Source: Pogona vitticeps (lineage: Eukaryota > Chordata > Lepidosauria > Squamata > Agamidae). Taken from it: a DNA stretch of 64,000 bases. A program made the translations under genes and the position numbers. This document shows positions 1-9,741 of this stretch, piece by piece. Within the stretch, counting starts at the first letter, position 1, and each line of letters begins with the position of its first letter. The notes below the pieces were generated by a model. It saw nothing but the letters and a program-made list of their open reading frames with translations. It searched no databases and was not told the DNA's origin. Where the stretch lies: the NCBI RefSeq assembly GCF_051106095.1, contig NC_135783.1, forward strand, positions 307,844,322 through 307,908,321, in the 5' to 3' direction.

Positions 1-354
1 CAAAGGACCAGTGCAGTATTTTTTTTTATCCTCATCAATGGAAAACTCAGCAGTGGCCAGAAGACTGGAAAAGATCAGTATACATTCCAATCCCAAAGAA
101 GCGCAGTACCAAAGAATGCTCCAACTACCGTACAATTGCACTCATTTCACATGCTAGCAAGGTTATGCTCAAAATCCTACAAGGTAGGCTTCAGCAGTAT
201 GTGGACTGAGAACTCCCAGAAGTACAAGCTGGATTTCGAAGGGGCAGAGGAACTAGAGACCAAATTGCTAACATGTGATGGATTATGGAGAAAGCCAGAG
301 AGTTCTAGAAAAACATCGACTTCTGCTTCATTGACTACACAAAAGCCTTTGACT
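1..354 (+). mobile_element. BovB (RTE clade) LINE, reverse-transcriptase fragment
   Basis: A fragment of the BovB LINE polyprotein, entering from before the window. Read in the forward direction with frame changes, it gives recognisable BovB RT blocks: a stretch like WKRSVFIPIPKKG, then SNYRTIAL-type sequence, SHASKVMLKILQ, QQYV, ELPxVQAGF-like sequence, TRDQIANIxWIMEKA, and finally the start of RT motif A (FCFIDYTKAFD). The frame is broken several times and the 85-codon open stretch at 136-393 is not a real protein. BovB encodes an APE endonuclease plus RT and copies RNA at a nick in the target DNA. The fragment stops at about 354, in motif A, where L1 sequence begins in the same orientation. 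The family call is firm; the exact right edge is uncertain by about 10 bases. Confidence 0.8.
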
Positions 355-941
355 TTTGAGAGTGCCCTCTTTCTCCAGTTCTGTTTTGTTTGATTACTGA
401 AATGCTAGCAAATTTAATAAGGAATTATGATTTAATTGAAGGTATGGGTGAAAATTATAAAATAAAGATTAGTTTGTTTATTGATTATTCCCTATTGACA
501 GTAAAAAATCCATTGGAAAGTATAGATAGAATTAAAACTCATTTGGAAAAACAACTGGATTATGTGTAAATTGACTAAAATCTGAAATAATTTTTCTTTA
601 ATCATAATAAATTAGAACAGAAAAGGTTTACTGATAAATATGACTTTAAGATACTGTATGTAAATCAGTTAAATATTTAGGTATAGATTTAGTAAAAGAC
701 ATTCAAAAAATAAAGGAACAGAATTATAATAAATTAGTAGAAGAAATTAAAAAGAAATTACAAGAATACAATAATTTAAAACGTTCTTGGATTGGAAGGA
801 TTGCACTGATAAAAATAAAAATTTACCAAAAATCAATTTTTATTTAAAATGTTACCAATACAGTTAACAGAGAATGATTTTAAATTTTGGCAAGAGATTA
901 TTAACAAATATTGTAATGAAGGGAAAAGAGCCAGAATAAAT

Positions 942-1345
942 TTATATTTATTTATTTATTTATTGTATTTATACCCCACCTATCTAGTCATTTCGACCAC
1001 TCTAGGCAGCTTACAACATAAGGATAACAAGTTCTAAAAAAATTTATAACAATTAATTAATTAAATGATTCTATAAGATGGGAAAAATTAAAAAAATCGA
1101 ATAAAGAGAAAAAAAAGGAAAGAGGACAGGAGTTAACTGGAAGGGAAGGCCTGCCTATACATCCATGTTTTTAGTTGGTTCTTAAAAGTACCCAGCGAGG
1201 GTGTAGCACGAATCTCCGGAGGTAGGTTATTCCAGAAATGAGGAGCCACCGCCGAGAAAGCCCGGTTTCTAGTTCTTTCTTTCCGGGCCTTCCTCAGCGT
1301 CAGGCTCCTCAGCCTCACCTCCTGGCTCGCGCGGGTGATATGGGT
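942..1345 (-). mobile_element. L2-type LINE 3' end nested in L1
   Basis: Antisense insertion. It begins with an ATTT-repeat tail (942-965) and a 3' UTR block found again near 38,790 (ataccccacc, then ccactctaggcagc). Upstream on the minus strand come about 68 codons of the L2 ORF C-terminus, including RKARKERTRNRAFSAVAPHFW and FKNQLKTW. These match, with changes, the C-terminus of the intact L2 frame at 43,420-44,856 (RKEKTRKQAFSAVAPRLW). The copy is heavily 5'-truncated, as is usual for LINEs. It separates the L1 blocks KRARI and GGIDLPN, so it is younger than that L1. Confidence 0.85.
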
Positions 1346-1533
1346 AGAACTAGTTGGTATAAAAAGTATTGGTATAAAACAACAAAAAAGGTGGTATAGA
1401 TTTACCAAATATAAAGAATTATTATTTGGCTAATCAGTTAAGGTTTATTGGAGAAATTATATATAACCCAGAAAGTTTAATTTGGTGGAAAATGGAATAA
1501 TCAGAATTACAGGTAGATATTGAAAAATATCTA

Positions 1534-1966
1534 CAGTAGTGCCTCGCAAGAAGAGTGCTTCGTTTAACGAAGAAATCACATAATGAAGAAGTTTTTGCAA
1601 TCATAAAAGCGATCACAAAATGATGTTTCCTATGGGGTTTTTTCGCTTTGCAATGATTGGTTACCTGCTTCGCTAACTGATTATCGAAAAATGAAGATTT
1701 TCGCACAGCTGATCAGCGGTTTCAAAATGGCCGCCGGGTAAAAAAATGGCCGCCCGCTGTTTTCTGGGATGGATTCCTCGCTGCATGTGCAGCAAAAATG
1801 GCCACACTATGGAGGATATTCGCTGGACGGTGAGTTTCAAGCCCATAGGAACGCATTAATCAGGTTTTTATGCGTTTCTTTGGGCTTTTAAAAATTGTGT
1901 TACGATGTTTTCGTTCTACAGCAATTTCACTGGAATGAATTAACATCGTAATGCGAGGCACCACTG
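1534..1966. mobile_element. Tigger/pogo-like non-autonomous DNA transposon (MITE)
   Basis: A 433-bp element with terminal inverted repeats: left end cagtagtgcctcgcaag, right end (reversed) cagtggtgcctcgcatta. It is flanked by TA on both sides (1532-1533, 1967-1968), the target duplication typical of Tc1/mariner/pogo transposons. It has no open frame for a transposase and would have been moved in trans. The middle is more GC-rich (ggccgccc blocks, 1728-1760). It splits the L1 ORF2 fragment between the blocks VDIEKYL and its continuation, so it is younger than the L1. The copy at 54,419-54,864 has nearly the same termini. Confidence 0.8.
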
Positions 1967-2325
1967 TATTTGTTAGGGTCAAGAAATATAAAATAAGTGA
2001 AATTAATAACCTGTTTTTAAAGACAATGTTAAATATATGGTATAAATATAGAAAAAATTATGTTCATTTAACTCTCCACTAGGATTAGCAACTGAAATAG
2101 AGAATTTTCTTGTCAATATGAAAGTGTATGTGGAATTATTTAAAGAAAAAAGTGATTAGATTGAAAGACTGGTTGTATAAAATGAGATTGAAAGATAAAA
2201 TGGAACAAATCCTTCAGAATAAGAATATTTCATGGCTGAATTATATGCAGTTAGGAAGATGGACTAATGAATGGGTAAGTAAATATAACAAAGGCAGAGA
2301 ATACATGAAGTATGAACAATTTCTA

Positions 2326-2686
2326 GAGGGACGTGGTGCCGCTGTGGGCTAAACCGCAGAAGCCTGTGCTGCAGGATCAGAAGACCAAATAGTCGTAAGA
2401 TCAAATCCACGCGATGGAGTGAGTGCCTGTCGCTTGTCCCAGTTCCCGCCAACCTAGCGGTTCGAAAGCATGCAAATGCGAATAGATTAATAGGGACCAC
2501 CTCGGTGGGAAGGTAACAGCGTTCCGTGTCTAAATCGCACTGGCCATGTGACCACGGAAGATTGTCTTCGGACAAAACGCTGGCTCTATGGCTTGGAAAC
2601 GGGGATGAGCACCGCCCCCTAGAGTCGAACACGACTGGAAAAAAATTGTCAAGGGGAACCTTTACCTTTACCTTTACCTTTACCTT
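2326..2686 (+). mobile_element. Sauria-type SINE with 15-bp target-site duplication
   Basis: A 361-bp SINE. The tRNA-derived head starts at gagggacgtggtgccgctgt with box-A- and box-B-like RNA polymerase III promoter segments. The middle is SINE-specific (cccgccaacctagcggttcg). The 3' part (gagcaccgccccctagagtc, then gaacacgactgg) resembles the BovB 3' end, and the tail is about four ACCTTT units. Perfect 15-bp direct repeats, tatgaacaatttcta, flank it at 2311-2325 and 2687-2701, so the copy is complete from head to tail. It lies inside the L1 fragment. Such SINEs are squamate-specific and are thought to be copied by BovB-type machinery. Confidence 0.93.
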
Positions 2687-3249
2687 TATGAACAATTTCT
2701 ATTGTCATATGAAGATATTCAGATGACTGATTCAGTAAAGGGTACAGTGAGTAAAATTTAGGGATTCCTGCTTGACTTAGAAGAAGAAGAAAGTGAGAAA
2801 GAAGGATTGAAAGAATAAATGAGGAAGAATGGAGGAAGATGTGGAAAATGAGGGTTTTAAGATTTATGTCATTGAGAATAAGAGAAATTTTTAAAATTGG
2901 GTTTAAGATGGTGTTTAACACCAACAAAATTAAATAAAATTAACGCTAGTTATCTGAATGTCTGTTGGAAATGTGAGGAGGAAATTGGTACATACTTTCA
3001 TATGTGGTGGGAATGTGAAAAAGTACAAAGATTTTGGAAACTAATCTTCAAAGAACTAAATGATACATGTGAAAAAGATATAGAATTTAATCCTGAGATA
3101 GCTTTGTTATCAACACTTGAGAATGTGGAATATGGTAAGATGACTAAAGAATTGATCACCAATTTATTAACAGCAGCTAGATTAATAATAGCTACGCAAT
3201 GGAAATCAAAATCTGAATTTCAAATGGAGGATTTGTATAATGAAATATG

Positions 3250-3790
3250 GTCCAGCTCTCACTTCAAAAGTTTCCCCATGCTGTCCGTGACCCCTTTGAT
3301 ATATGGCAGAAATACTTTATTTGTGGGTGGCTGTTTTTCTTCTTCAGTTTGGTCTTGTTTTCTTGGTTTGATGGCTTTTGTGATTTCTTTTTTGGAGTAG
3401 CCGTTTGCCTGTAGGGCCCAATTCAGATGGCTGAGTTCAGTGCTGAGCAACTGAGCTTCACAGTTTCGATCTGCATGGTCTACCAGCGTTTTGATTATGC
3501 CTCATTTTTTATTTTTTATTTTTGCTGTGGGTGGTGGTAGGAGTTTTTGTGTAGGTACCGGTCTGTGTGGTTGGGTTTTCTGTAGACCTTGTGTCCCAGT
3601 CGGAGGTCAGTTTTGCGTATGACCATGACATCTAAGAACGGGAGTTGGCCCTCTATTTCTTTTTCCATGGTGAATTGTATATTTGGGTGGATGCTGTTGA
3701 GATGGTTGAGAAATTCTTCCAATTTTTCTTCACCGTGGCTCCAAATTGCAAAGGTGTTATCCACATATCAGAACCAGACTGTGTAAGCCC
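3250..3790 (-). mobile_element. Penelope-like element, RT/linker fragment (broken)
   Basis: Antisense fragment of a Penelope-like retroelement. On the minus strand, from about 3790 down, comes WF-stop-YVDNTFAIW, the RT motif C. The usual YVDD here reads YVDN, so a catalytic aspartate is lost. Then come EEFLNHLNSIHPNIQFTMEK, LPFLDVMVIRK and KVYRKPNHTDRYLHKNSYHH. In another frame follow LNWALQANGYSKKEI, PPTNKVFLPYIKGVTD and GKLLK. This is the end of the RT and the linker that in the family precedes a GIY-YIG endonuclease; no GIY-YIG part is seen. The two parts are in different frames and at least one stop is present. It abuts the truncated end of the L1 at about 3250. Confidence 0.8.
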
Positions 3791-5174
3791 ACTTGTGTTC
3801 CAAATTGAAAGGAAGACAGCATATTAAATCAATTAACAAATAAATAAATGAACGAATGACTAAATAGGTTTTCTCTAATACAATTTACTACACTAAGCAA
3901 CAAGATTTTAACCAGTAAGCTGCGTATATAGGTTTTTTTAATTCTTCAAATGCCTTTTGTTTTGTTTTCACCTCAGCAGAAACACAGTGAAGTTTGAAAG
4001 CTCTCACATTTTCATCATCTAATGTTTCCCCAGCATATACTATGAATTCACCCATATTTCAGTTTTCCTTCTCTGGGACCAAAAGGTTCAATAGGCATTT
4101 TATGTACGAAACATAAAATAAAACCATGACTGAAGTTCTTTTGGACTTCAATAATTCATTTAGCAATAAGTGGCAGAGTTTCGCTTTTCTCTTAAAAGAG
4201 ATATTAGCAAATGAGTGTTATAAATGTTTCTCCCTAAAAAAGGTGAACAGTTATTCTCAAGTTTCATTTCCCTTTCTGAAAATGTTATAAATAAAAGAAA
4301 CATGCCATTCAGTTACATGATTAGTTTGGGGATATTTGGGAATTCAGAACTCTGGAAATGTCCTGCAGAATTTTAATACAGATGGACCTCAGTTAGATTA
4401 GTGCAGGGCATGGGGCTTTTTTATGATTTGATTTATTTATTTAATTCCATTTCCCAATTTATTCCAGGCCAAGTTGCAGAGACAATGTATAAATTTTCTT
4501 AACCCCAGAGAAGCGTTGGAACAAAATCTTCATGCTCAGGAAAGGATTCGTAGCCCAATGCATTAGGAGGGCACAAGTGGGCTAAGACTGGGAGGTACCA
4601 AAATTTCCTGCTGGGAATGTGTGAAACTGCCCTTTGAGATTTGCTGCTGGGGGGATGCAGATCTGCCTGGTTGTGTTTGCTGCCTTCAGATGATCCTCTT
4701 TGAACAAAAGGAAACTTGAAACAGGCAGATTCACAATGGATCCCAAATGGTCATCCTGTGTTCAGACCCAGGCAATCCTCTAGATTTCTTGGTCCTCTTC
4801 CTACATATGACAGTCTCATGTGACCTAAGAAAACATGAATGACCATGCTTCCACTATTTAGAAAGTGTGGGAGTGGAGAAAGAGTGGGTGGGGGGATAAT
4901 GAAGCCCCATGTAACAAAATTGCTCTGGGCACAAGTTTGGGGAAGACAACAGTGGCCAAAATCCTGTTGCATAGCATCAAAAAATTCATTACTTTCTCTC
5001 CATTCTCAACCAGCAAATCAGAAGTCTCCATCACAATTATTGTGGGCTTGGGGCTTGCATGCAAGTATCAGTTCACTGTGTGTGCATTTACTCCTGAGAA
5101 TTGTGGAGAATCTATTGATTTGCTGGCTAGGAATGTATGGAAATATAACTCAGAGCATCACTAATAATCTCCAA
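3791..5174. other. No gene seen; unique AT-rich sequence
   Basis: No protein-like frame or clear repeat is visible apart from a short TTTA-rich spot near 4430-4445. The 172-codon open stretch at 4839-5357 has no recognisable motif and overlaps MITE-like sequence. Confidence 0.5.
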
Positions 5175-5240
5175 TCATTCTGGTTGGGGCTGAAGGTTGT
5201 TGTAGTCCAAACATCTGGAAGGCACCAACTCCATAAAGGG
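5175..5240. repeat. MITE-like fragment (tgtagtccaa family)
   Basis: Contains gttgtagtccaaacatctgg followed by aaggcacca, the core of a palindromic hAT-like MITE family whose better copy is at 61,973-62,105. Only one arm is recognisable and no target-site duplication could be set. Confidence 0.4.
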
Positions 5241-5521
5241 GATTGGTGTGAGACTCCAGTGGCATTTGGAGTAAAAATAAAGCAATCAGTGATCCTAACT
5301 GTTTGGGAAAGCCTTTGCTGTCAATACTGCAAAATGACGGTACCATTAACAAAATGAGAGTTCTTGCTCCTCCTTCTTGCAATTCCAAATGAAATAGGGA
5401 AAATTAAAGATGAAGGTAATTAATTCTGGCCCAAATGAAATTTTGGTTGGAAACCCAACTTAAGAAGAAGACCCTGGTTGGTTCAAAGTGAAGTTTTGTC
5501 TAGTCCTGCTTTTTCCACAGC

Positions 5522-5637
5522 AACCAATCTTCAGGAAGCCCTTGGGTAGAGCTGTTTGGCATTAATTCTCTCCCATTCTTGCCCCCCAGCAACTGATATT
5601 CAGAAATGTATACCCAAGGGCTTCCTGAAGATTGGTT
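5522..5637. repeat. Perfect 27-bp inverted repeat, 62-bp spacer
   Basis: The left arm (5522-5548, starting aaccaatcttcaggaagccc) is the exact reverse complement of the right arm (5611-5637, ending cttcctgaagattggtt). The right arm ends where the antisense L1 begins. It is not a known transposon terminus that I recognise. It may be a templated inversion made when the L1 inserted. Confidence 0.85.
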
Positions 5638-8025
5638 TTCTTCTTAATTCATTCTGTTCTTTTAAAAGATGATAATTCTTCATTATATTTAGGAGGGCAA
5701 TAATTGGTGATATCTGAATATCATATCCAAGAATTTCTCTAATTTCTTTAAAGCCCAGTGTCCATTCTTTCTTTCTTATTTCACATGTCCATCACATATG
5801 CATATAAATTCATTTTCCCCTTTTACATCTCCAGTATTTAGATGGTATATTTTTATTTTTTATATTCAATCTTACTGGAGTAAAGTACCATTTCCATGCT
5901 ACCTTATAACAATTTTCTTTTACCCATATAGACATATTCTTCATTATTCTTTGTGACCATATCTTACTCCAACCCTCTCCTTTAATCTCTTCCTCAAAAT
6001 CCTCCTGTCATTGGTTTTTGACCATCGCATGTTCGAATCCAGAATGTACTAACATCTTAAAAATTAAGCTAATTGTTCTCTTTCTTTTATTTCCTTCTTC
6101 TTGATCTTGTCTTTGTTCAATAATCTCCTTAAATTTTGTCAATTTTCTAATCTCAACTACTTTTCTAGTCCAACCTTCCATTTGGAGTATATTTAACCCA
6201 GATATTTCCTCTTCTTCCCCCAAAATTTCCTTTATAATATTTTTATCTTTAGTCTTTTTCATCCAACCCCTTATTGTGTTTATCCCTTTCTCTATTAATA
6301 CTTATTTAATTTTAATTTTAAGACTTTTGGGAAAACTCCACTATTTGTTGCAAAGGTGAGATAGGTGGTCTCAATATATATCTATAATTATTCCAGCACT
6401 CTAACATATTCATCAAAAAGGGATTAGTTGTTCTCTTTATTTCTTCTCCATTTTTTCTTTAAAATAGAAGCCCTCCAATCTATCAGGGTATTCTAACACT
6501 TTCATTTCACTCCATAAGTTTCTATTGTATACAATAATATCTGGTATATGTCTAAGCTGAATTGTGATGTAATATAATTTAATATTAGGTAGCCCAAGCT
6601 CTCTTTCTTTTTGTGAAATATACCATAGCTTCTTATTGATCCTTGTTCACTTGTTTCAATTATAGTAATTATTTATCAGCTTCTGCCAATCTTTCAGATA
6701 TGTTTCTTCATTCTTTATTGGGAACATCCCAAATACAAAATTAAGTTTAGGGATAATCTTCATTTTACATAATGCTATTCTACCAAACCATGACAATTTA
6801 AATTTTTGATACTGATTTATTTATTCATTAATTAATTTCTTCAATGTGTTGTTCAGTCGTTTAGTCGTGTCCGACTCTTCATGACCCCATGGACCAGAGC
6901 ACGCCAGGCCCTCCTGTCTTCCACTGCCTCCCGGAGCTGGGCCAAATTCATGTTGGTCGCTTCGATGACACTGTCCAACCATCTCATCCTCTGTCGTCCC
7001 CTTCTCCTCTGGCCCTCACACTTTCCTAACATCAGGGTCTTTTCCAAGGAGTCTTCTCTTCTCATGAGATGGCCAAAGTACTGGAGCCTCAGCTTCAGGA
7101 TCTGTCCTTCCAGTGAGCACTCAGGGTTGATTTCCTTTAGAATGGATAGGTTTGTTCTCCTTGCAGTCCAGGGGACTCTCAAAAGTCTCCTCCAGCACCA
7201 CAATTCATCAATTCTTCAGTGGTCAGCCTTCCTTACGGTCCACCTCTCACTTCCGTACATAACTACAGGGAAAACCATAGCTTTGACTATTCGGACTTTT
7301 GTCGGCAAGGTGATGTCTCTGCTTTTTAAGATGCTGTCAAAGTTTGTCATCGCTTTCCTCCCAAGAAGCAGGCGTCTTCTAATTTCGTGGCTGCTGTCTC
7401 CATCTGCAGTGATCATGGAGCCCAAGAAAGTAAAATCTGTTTCTTCAGTGTATCTATATTTAATTTAATCTTTTCTTGTAAATTCCACGTGATATAAATT
7501 CCTAACTATTTAATTACATTTTCTATTCTTCCTTTAAATTCTTTTTTCAATTCTTTCTTATCGACTTCAGAATAATTTAGTAAAATACATTCAGATTTCT
7601 CCAAATTCACTTTCAAACCAGTTATTTCTTCAGATAAATTAAAATGTGTTCTGATTTTCTGCAATGTATCTTTTGGTTTTTAACTATTAATAATGTATCA
7701 TCTGCAAAGAGATTTGTTTTATCCTCCTCTCTGGTATCTACGCCTTTAATTAAACTATCGTTTTTGATCACTTGTGTCAGCACTTCAATTACCAATGTAA
7801 ATTAAATTGGAGATAAGGAGCAGCCCAGTCTCATTCCTCAACCTAGGAATATTGATTTTGTCCCACCATCATTTATTATTATTTTTGCAGAATTCTGTAA
7901 ATATAGTTGTTGGATTATTTGTCTAAACTGGATGCCAAATCATATCTGTTTAATCAATATTTTTAATGCATCCCACTCAATCGAGTCAAAGGCTTTAAAA
8001 ATATCTAGTGATACCACTCCTTAGC
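5638..8025 (-). mobile_element. L1 LINE ORF2 (3' part), antisense, split by a BovB insertion
   Basis: Minus-strand L1. From right to left it begins in RT motif A (DIFKAFDSIEWDALK at about 8025-7970). It continues through a damaged motif B/C region (lacking a readable FADD), ITGLKVNLEKSECILLN and a LGIYIT-like block. After the BovB insertion (6848-7440) come FKLSWFGRIALCKMKIIPKLNFVF, ERELGLPNIKLYY and the ORF2 C-terminus. An 84-codon open stretch survives at 6008-6262. Stops and frame changes are frequent, so the copy is dead. It is 5'-truncated at motif A. The 3' end lies at about 5640, next to the inverted repeat at 5522-5637. Confidence 0.8.
6848..7440 (-). mobile_element. BovB LINE, 5'-truncated 3' end (C-terminal domain)
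   Basis: Antisense BovB copy. The 3' terminus is at the left (gttcagtcgtttagtcgtgt). On the minus strand the coding part reads LGSMITADGDSSHEIRRRLL, GRKAMTNFDSILKSRDITLP, VRIVKAMVFPVVMYGSERWT and then, in a second open stretch (6853-7203), WCWRRLLRVPWTARRTNLSI, LKLRLQYFGHLMRREDSLEK and RRAWRALVHGVMKS. This is the domain after the RT. Near-perfect 11-bp direct repeats flank it (ttcttcaatgt at 6837-6847, ttcttcagtgt at 7441-7451), showing a true retroposition into the older L1. A frame change separates the two open stretches. Confidence 0.93.
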
Positions 8026-8518
8026 AGGCAAACTCTGCCTCAAGAAATGCTCAAAGTACAGTTGAGATGAATAATTGTTCCCGATACAGAGTGAAAACCA
8101 GGAAACCTGGGATCTGGAGCGCCAAAGTGCTCATATATCACACAACTTACAACCACAATTAAAATGGTTCTGTGAAGATGCACATGCTGACACAAAAACC
8201 ATGTGATGCTATATCAGTTTCTAAAAACTGGAACCAGCTCCTGATTTAATTCAACAGTATAGCCGTAGTTTCCCTCTGAAACTGCTTCCTCTGGAACTTT
8301 AGACTTGCATGCTCTGATTGTGGTCTCTCAGGGTAAATGAAGGTTGTCATGCATATTTAAAAACACATTTCCCCTCACTTTAATTACTTCAGCTAACTGA
8401 CTGAACTGAGCATTAGAAATAGGTTCTGAGCCTAGGTCCTAGTTATCCTACCCATTGTACTCACCCAGAAACAGATGTTTGTAGGTGATGGAAGGGGTGA
8501 GAACTGAGTGGTTTAGAA

Positions 8519-8648
8519 CATTGATTATCCATCTTTGGCCTGCCAGATGTTTTGGACTTCAACTCCGGGATCCCTCACTGTAAGCCTTGCAGGCTGGAGC
8601 ATATGGGAGATGTTCCAAATTATTTCTCACCAAGAGTGAGAACCACTG
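8519..8648. mobile_element. Degraded hAT-like MITE
   Basis: Left end cattgattatccatctttgg; right end reversed cagtggttctcactcttgg. They are imperfect inverted copies and resemble the termini of hAT-like MITEs. The core ttttggacttcaactccggg matches the family copy at 61,973. Flanking 8-bp sequences (gtttagaa, gttgaaga) match only partly, so this is an old copy. Confidence 0.5.
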
Positions 8649-8963
8649 GTTGAAGAATTGTAATGAAGCCTGCAAATTGGACTAAATAAAAATTTCTCAC
8701 TTACATTTTCAAAATCTTGGATGGTGGAAGTGAAGGAAAGCAGCAAAGGATGTCTAATATTATGAACCATCCTGGAATCTATTAATAATTTCATGATCCT
8801 ATAAACCGATGACTGGCATAAAGAAAGAAATACCACAAAGATTCACATCCCTGCCCAATATCCCCCCCAGCAATTTACAGCACAGACTTATGCCTCCCAA
8901 GTGCACTTAAACCACTAAAAGAAACTTGGAACTTTTCTCAGCAGTTCCCTTCACTTGATCAGC

Positions 8964-8964
<1 letters not shown>

Positions 8965-9000
<36 letters not shown>

Positions 9001-9025
9001 GGGGGGGGGGGGAGAGGGGGAGAAA
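8965..9025. repeat. (GA)n tract followed by a G-run
   Basis: About 32 bases of AG repeat (8967-8998), then cac, then a 12-base G-run and a further G-rich block. It could form a G-quadruplex or H-DNA; simple-repeat slippage explains its presence. Confidence 0.9.
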
Positions 9026-9664
9026 AAACCCTGATACAAGCACTTCCATATGGAGAAAAAGTAGCTCCAGCCAAAACAAATTGTTCAGCTTGTTGTAATC
9101 AGTATGAATCAGTTCATTGAAAAATTTGGCATAGTTACATTTCCTCTTATTTAAAGGACTTGATCATGTTTTGATCATCCTCATTTAAAGAGAACTTTTG
9201 AACACACGAAAATACTGGATGCGTGAGGCAGTAAATAATACAGTGCTATGCAAAAATACAGATGGATGTGAGAATTTCTAAATTTGGTAAAGAGTAAAAT
9301 TAGACAGCAAATTCACAGCACTGTTTTATTTCTGCCTGAGGGAAGTAATGACTTATCTACTGAGGCTATAGCTATGTAGTTGCAAAGCCTCTTATAATTC
9401 TTATGTAGTTTTTAAAAGAAAGAAAGAAAATAGCTTGTCCATTACATTGTAAATTCCACACCTAGGTTTTAAATGGAAACAGACCAGCCATATCTGTTAC
9501 TTTGTGGAGCATCATGAGAGCATTGAGGAATCTTTCTGTTATATTTAGAAAGATTTCTACTCATAACTTTGGACTCTTATGTATTCTAGCTTAAAGCTGA
9601 CTTTGTGATCCAGGATCCTATAATAGCATCATTTATTTAATTTTACTATGTGCTACTAGAAGAT

Positions 9665-9730
9665 GGGGATGAGCACCATGCCCTAGAGTCGGACACGACT
9701 AAATGTCAGGGGGAACCATTACCTTTACCT
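9665..9730 (+). mobile_element. 66-bp 5'-truncated Sauria SINE
   Basis: Only the 3' end of a Sauria-type SINE is present: ggggatgagcaccatgccct, agagtcggacacgactaaat, gtcagggggaacc and ACCTTT. It is flanked by perfect 11-bp direct repeats, tactagaagat, at 9654-9664 and 9731-9741. The copy is therefore a real, strongly 5'-truncated retroposition and not an eroded longer one. Confidence 0.88.
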
Positions 9731-9741
9731 TACTAGAAGAT

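Larger units (their letters stand above)
355..3249 (+). mobile_element. L1 LINE, ORF2 C-terminal half (broken, with three nested insertions)
   Basis: Degraded L1 ORF2 on the plus strand. It starts at RT motif B (a CPLSPVLF-like block), passes a decayed motif C (LFIDY where FADD is expected), then SVKYLGIDL, SWIGRIALIK, an FKMLPIQL block, KRARI, GGIDLPNIKNYYLA and a cysteine-rich tail (CWKCEEEIGTYFHMWWEC at about 2961-3020). Order and motifs are those of vertebrate L1 ORF2. Stops and frame changes are many, so it is dead. Three elements sit inside it: an L2 3' end (942-1345), a Tigger-like MITE (1534-1966) and a Sauria SINE (2326-2686). It lacks the ORF2 start, the last part of the C-terminus and a poly-A tail, and abuts a Penelope-like fragment at about 3250. 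The 167-codon open stretch at 2897-3400 combines the L1 tail and Penelope antisense, so it is not a gene. Confidence 0.85.
8026..9653. other. No gene seen; unique sequence with one MITE relic and a GA/G tract
   Basis: No protein-like frame was found. The region holds the hAT-like MITE relic (8519-8648) and the microsatellite (8965-9025), both listed separately, and otherwise unique AT-rich DNA. Confidence 0.5.

Noticed and set aside
2264-2695. 143-codon frame antisense to a Sauria SINE, and the 137-codon frame at 15,552-15,965
   Set aside because: Both are the same by-product of SINE sequence, repeated because the SINE is repeated.
4839-5357. 172-codon open frame
   Set aside because: It overlaps a MITE-like fragment, competes with frames on the other strand and has no motif.
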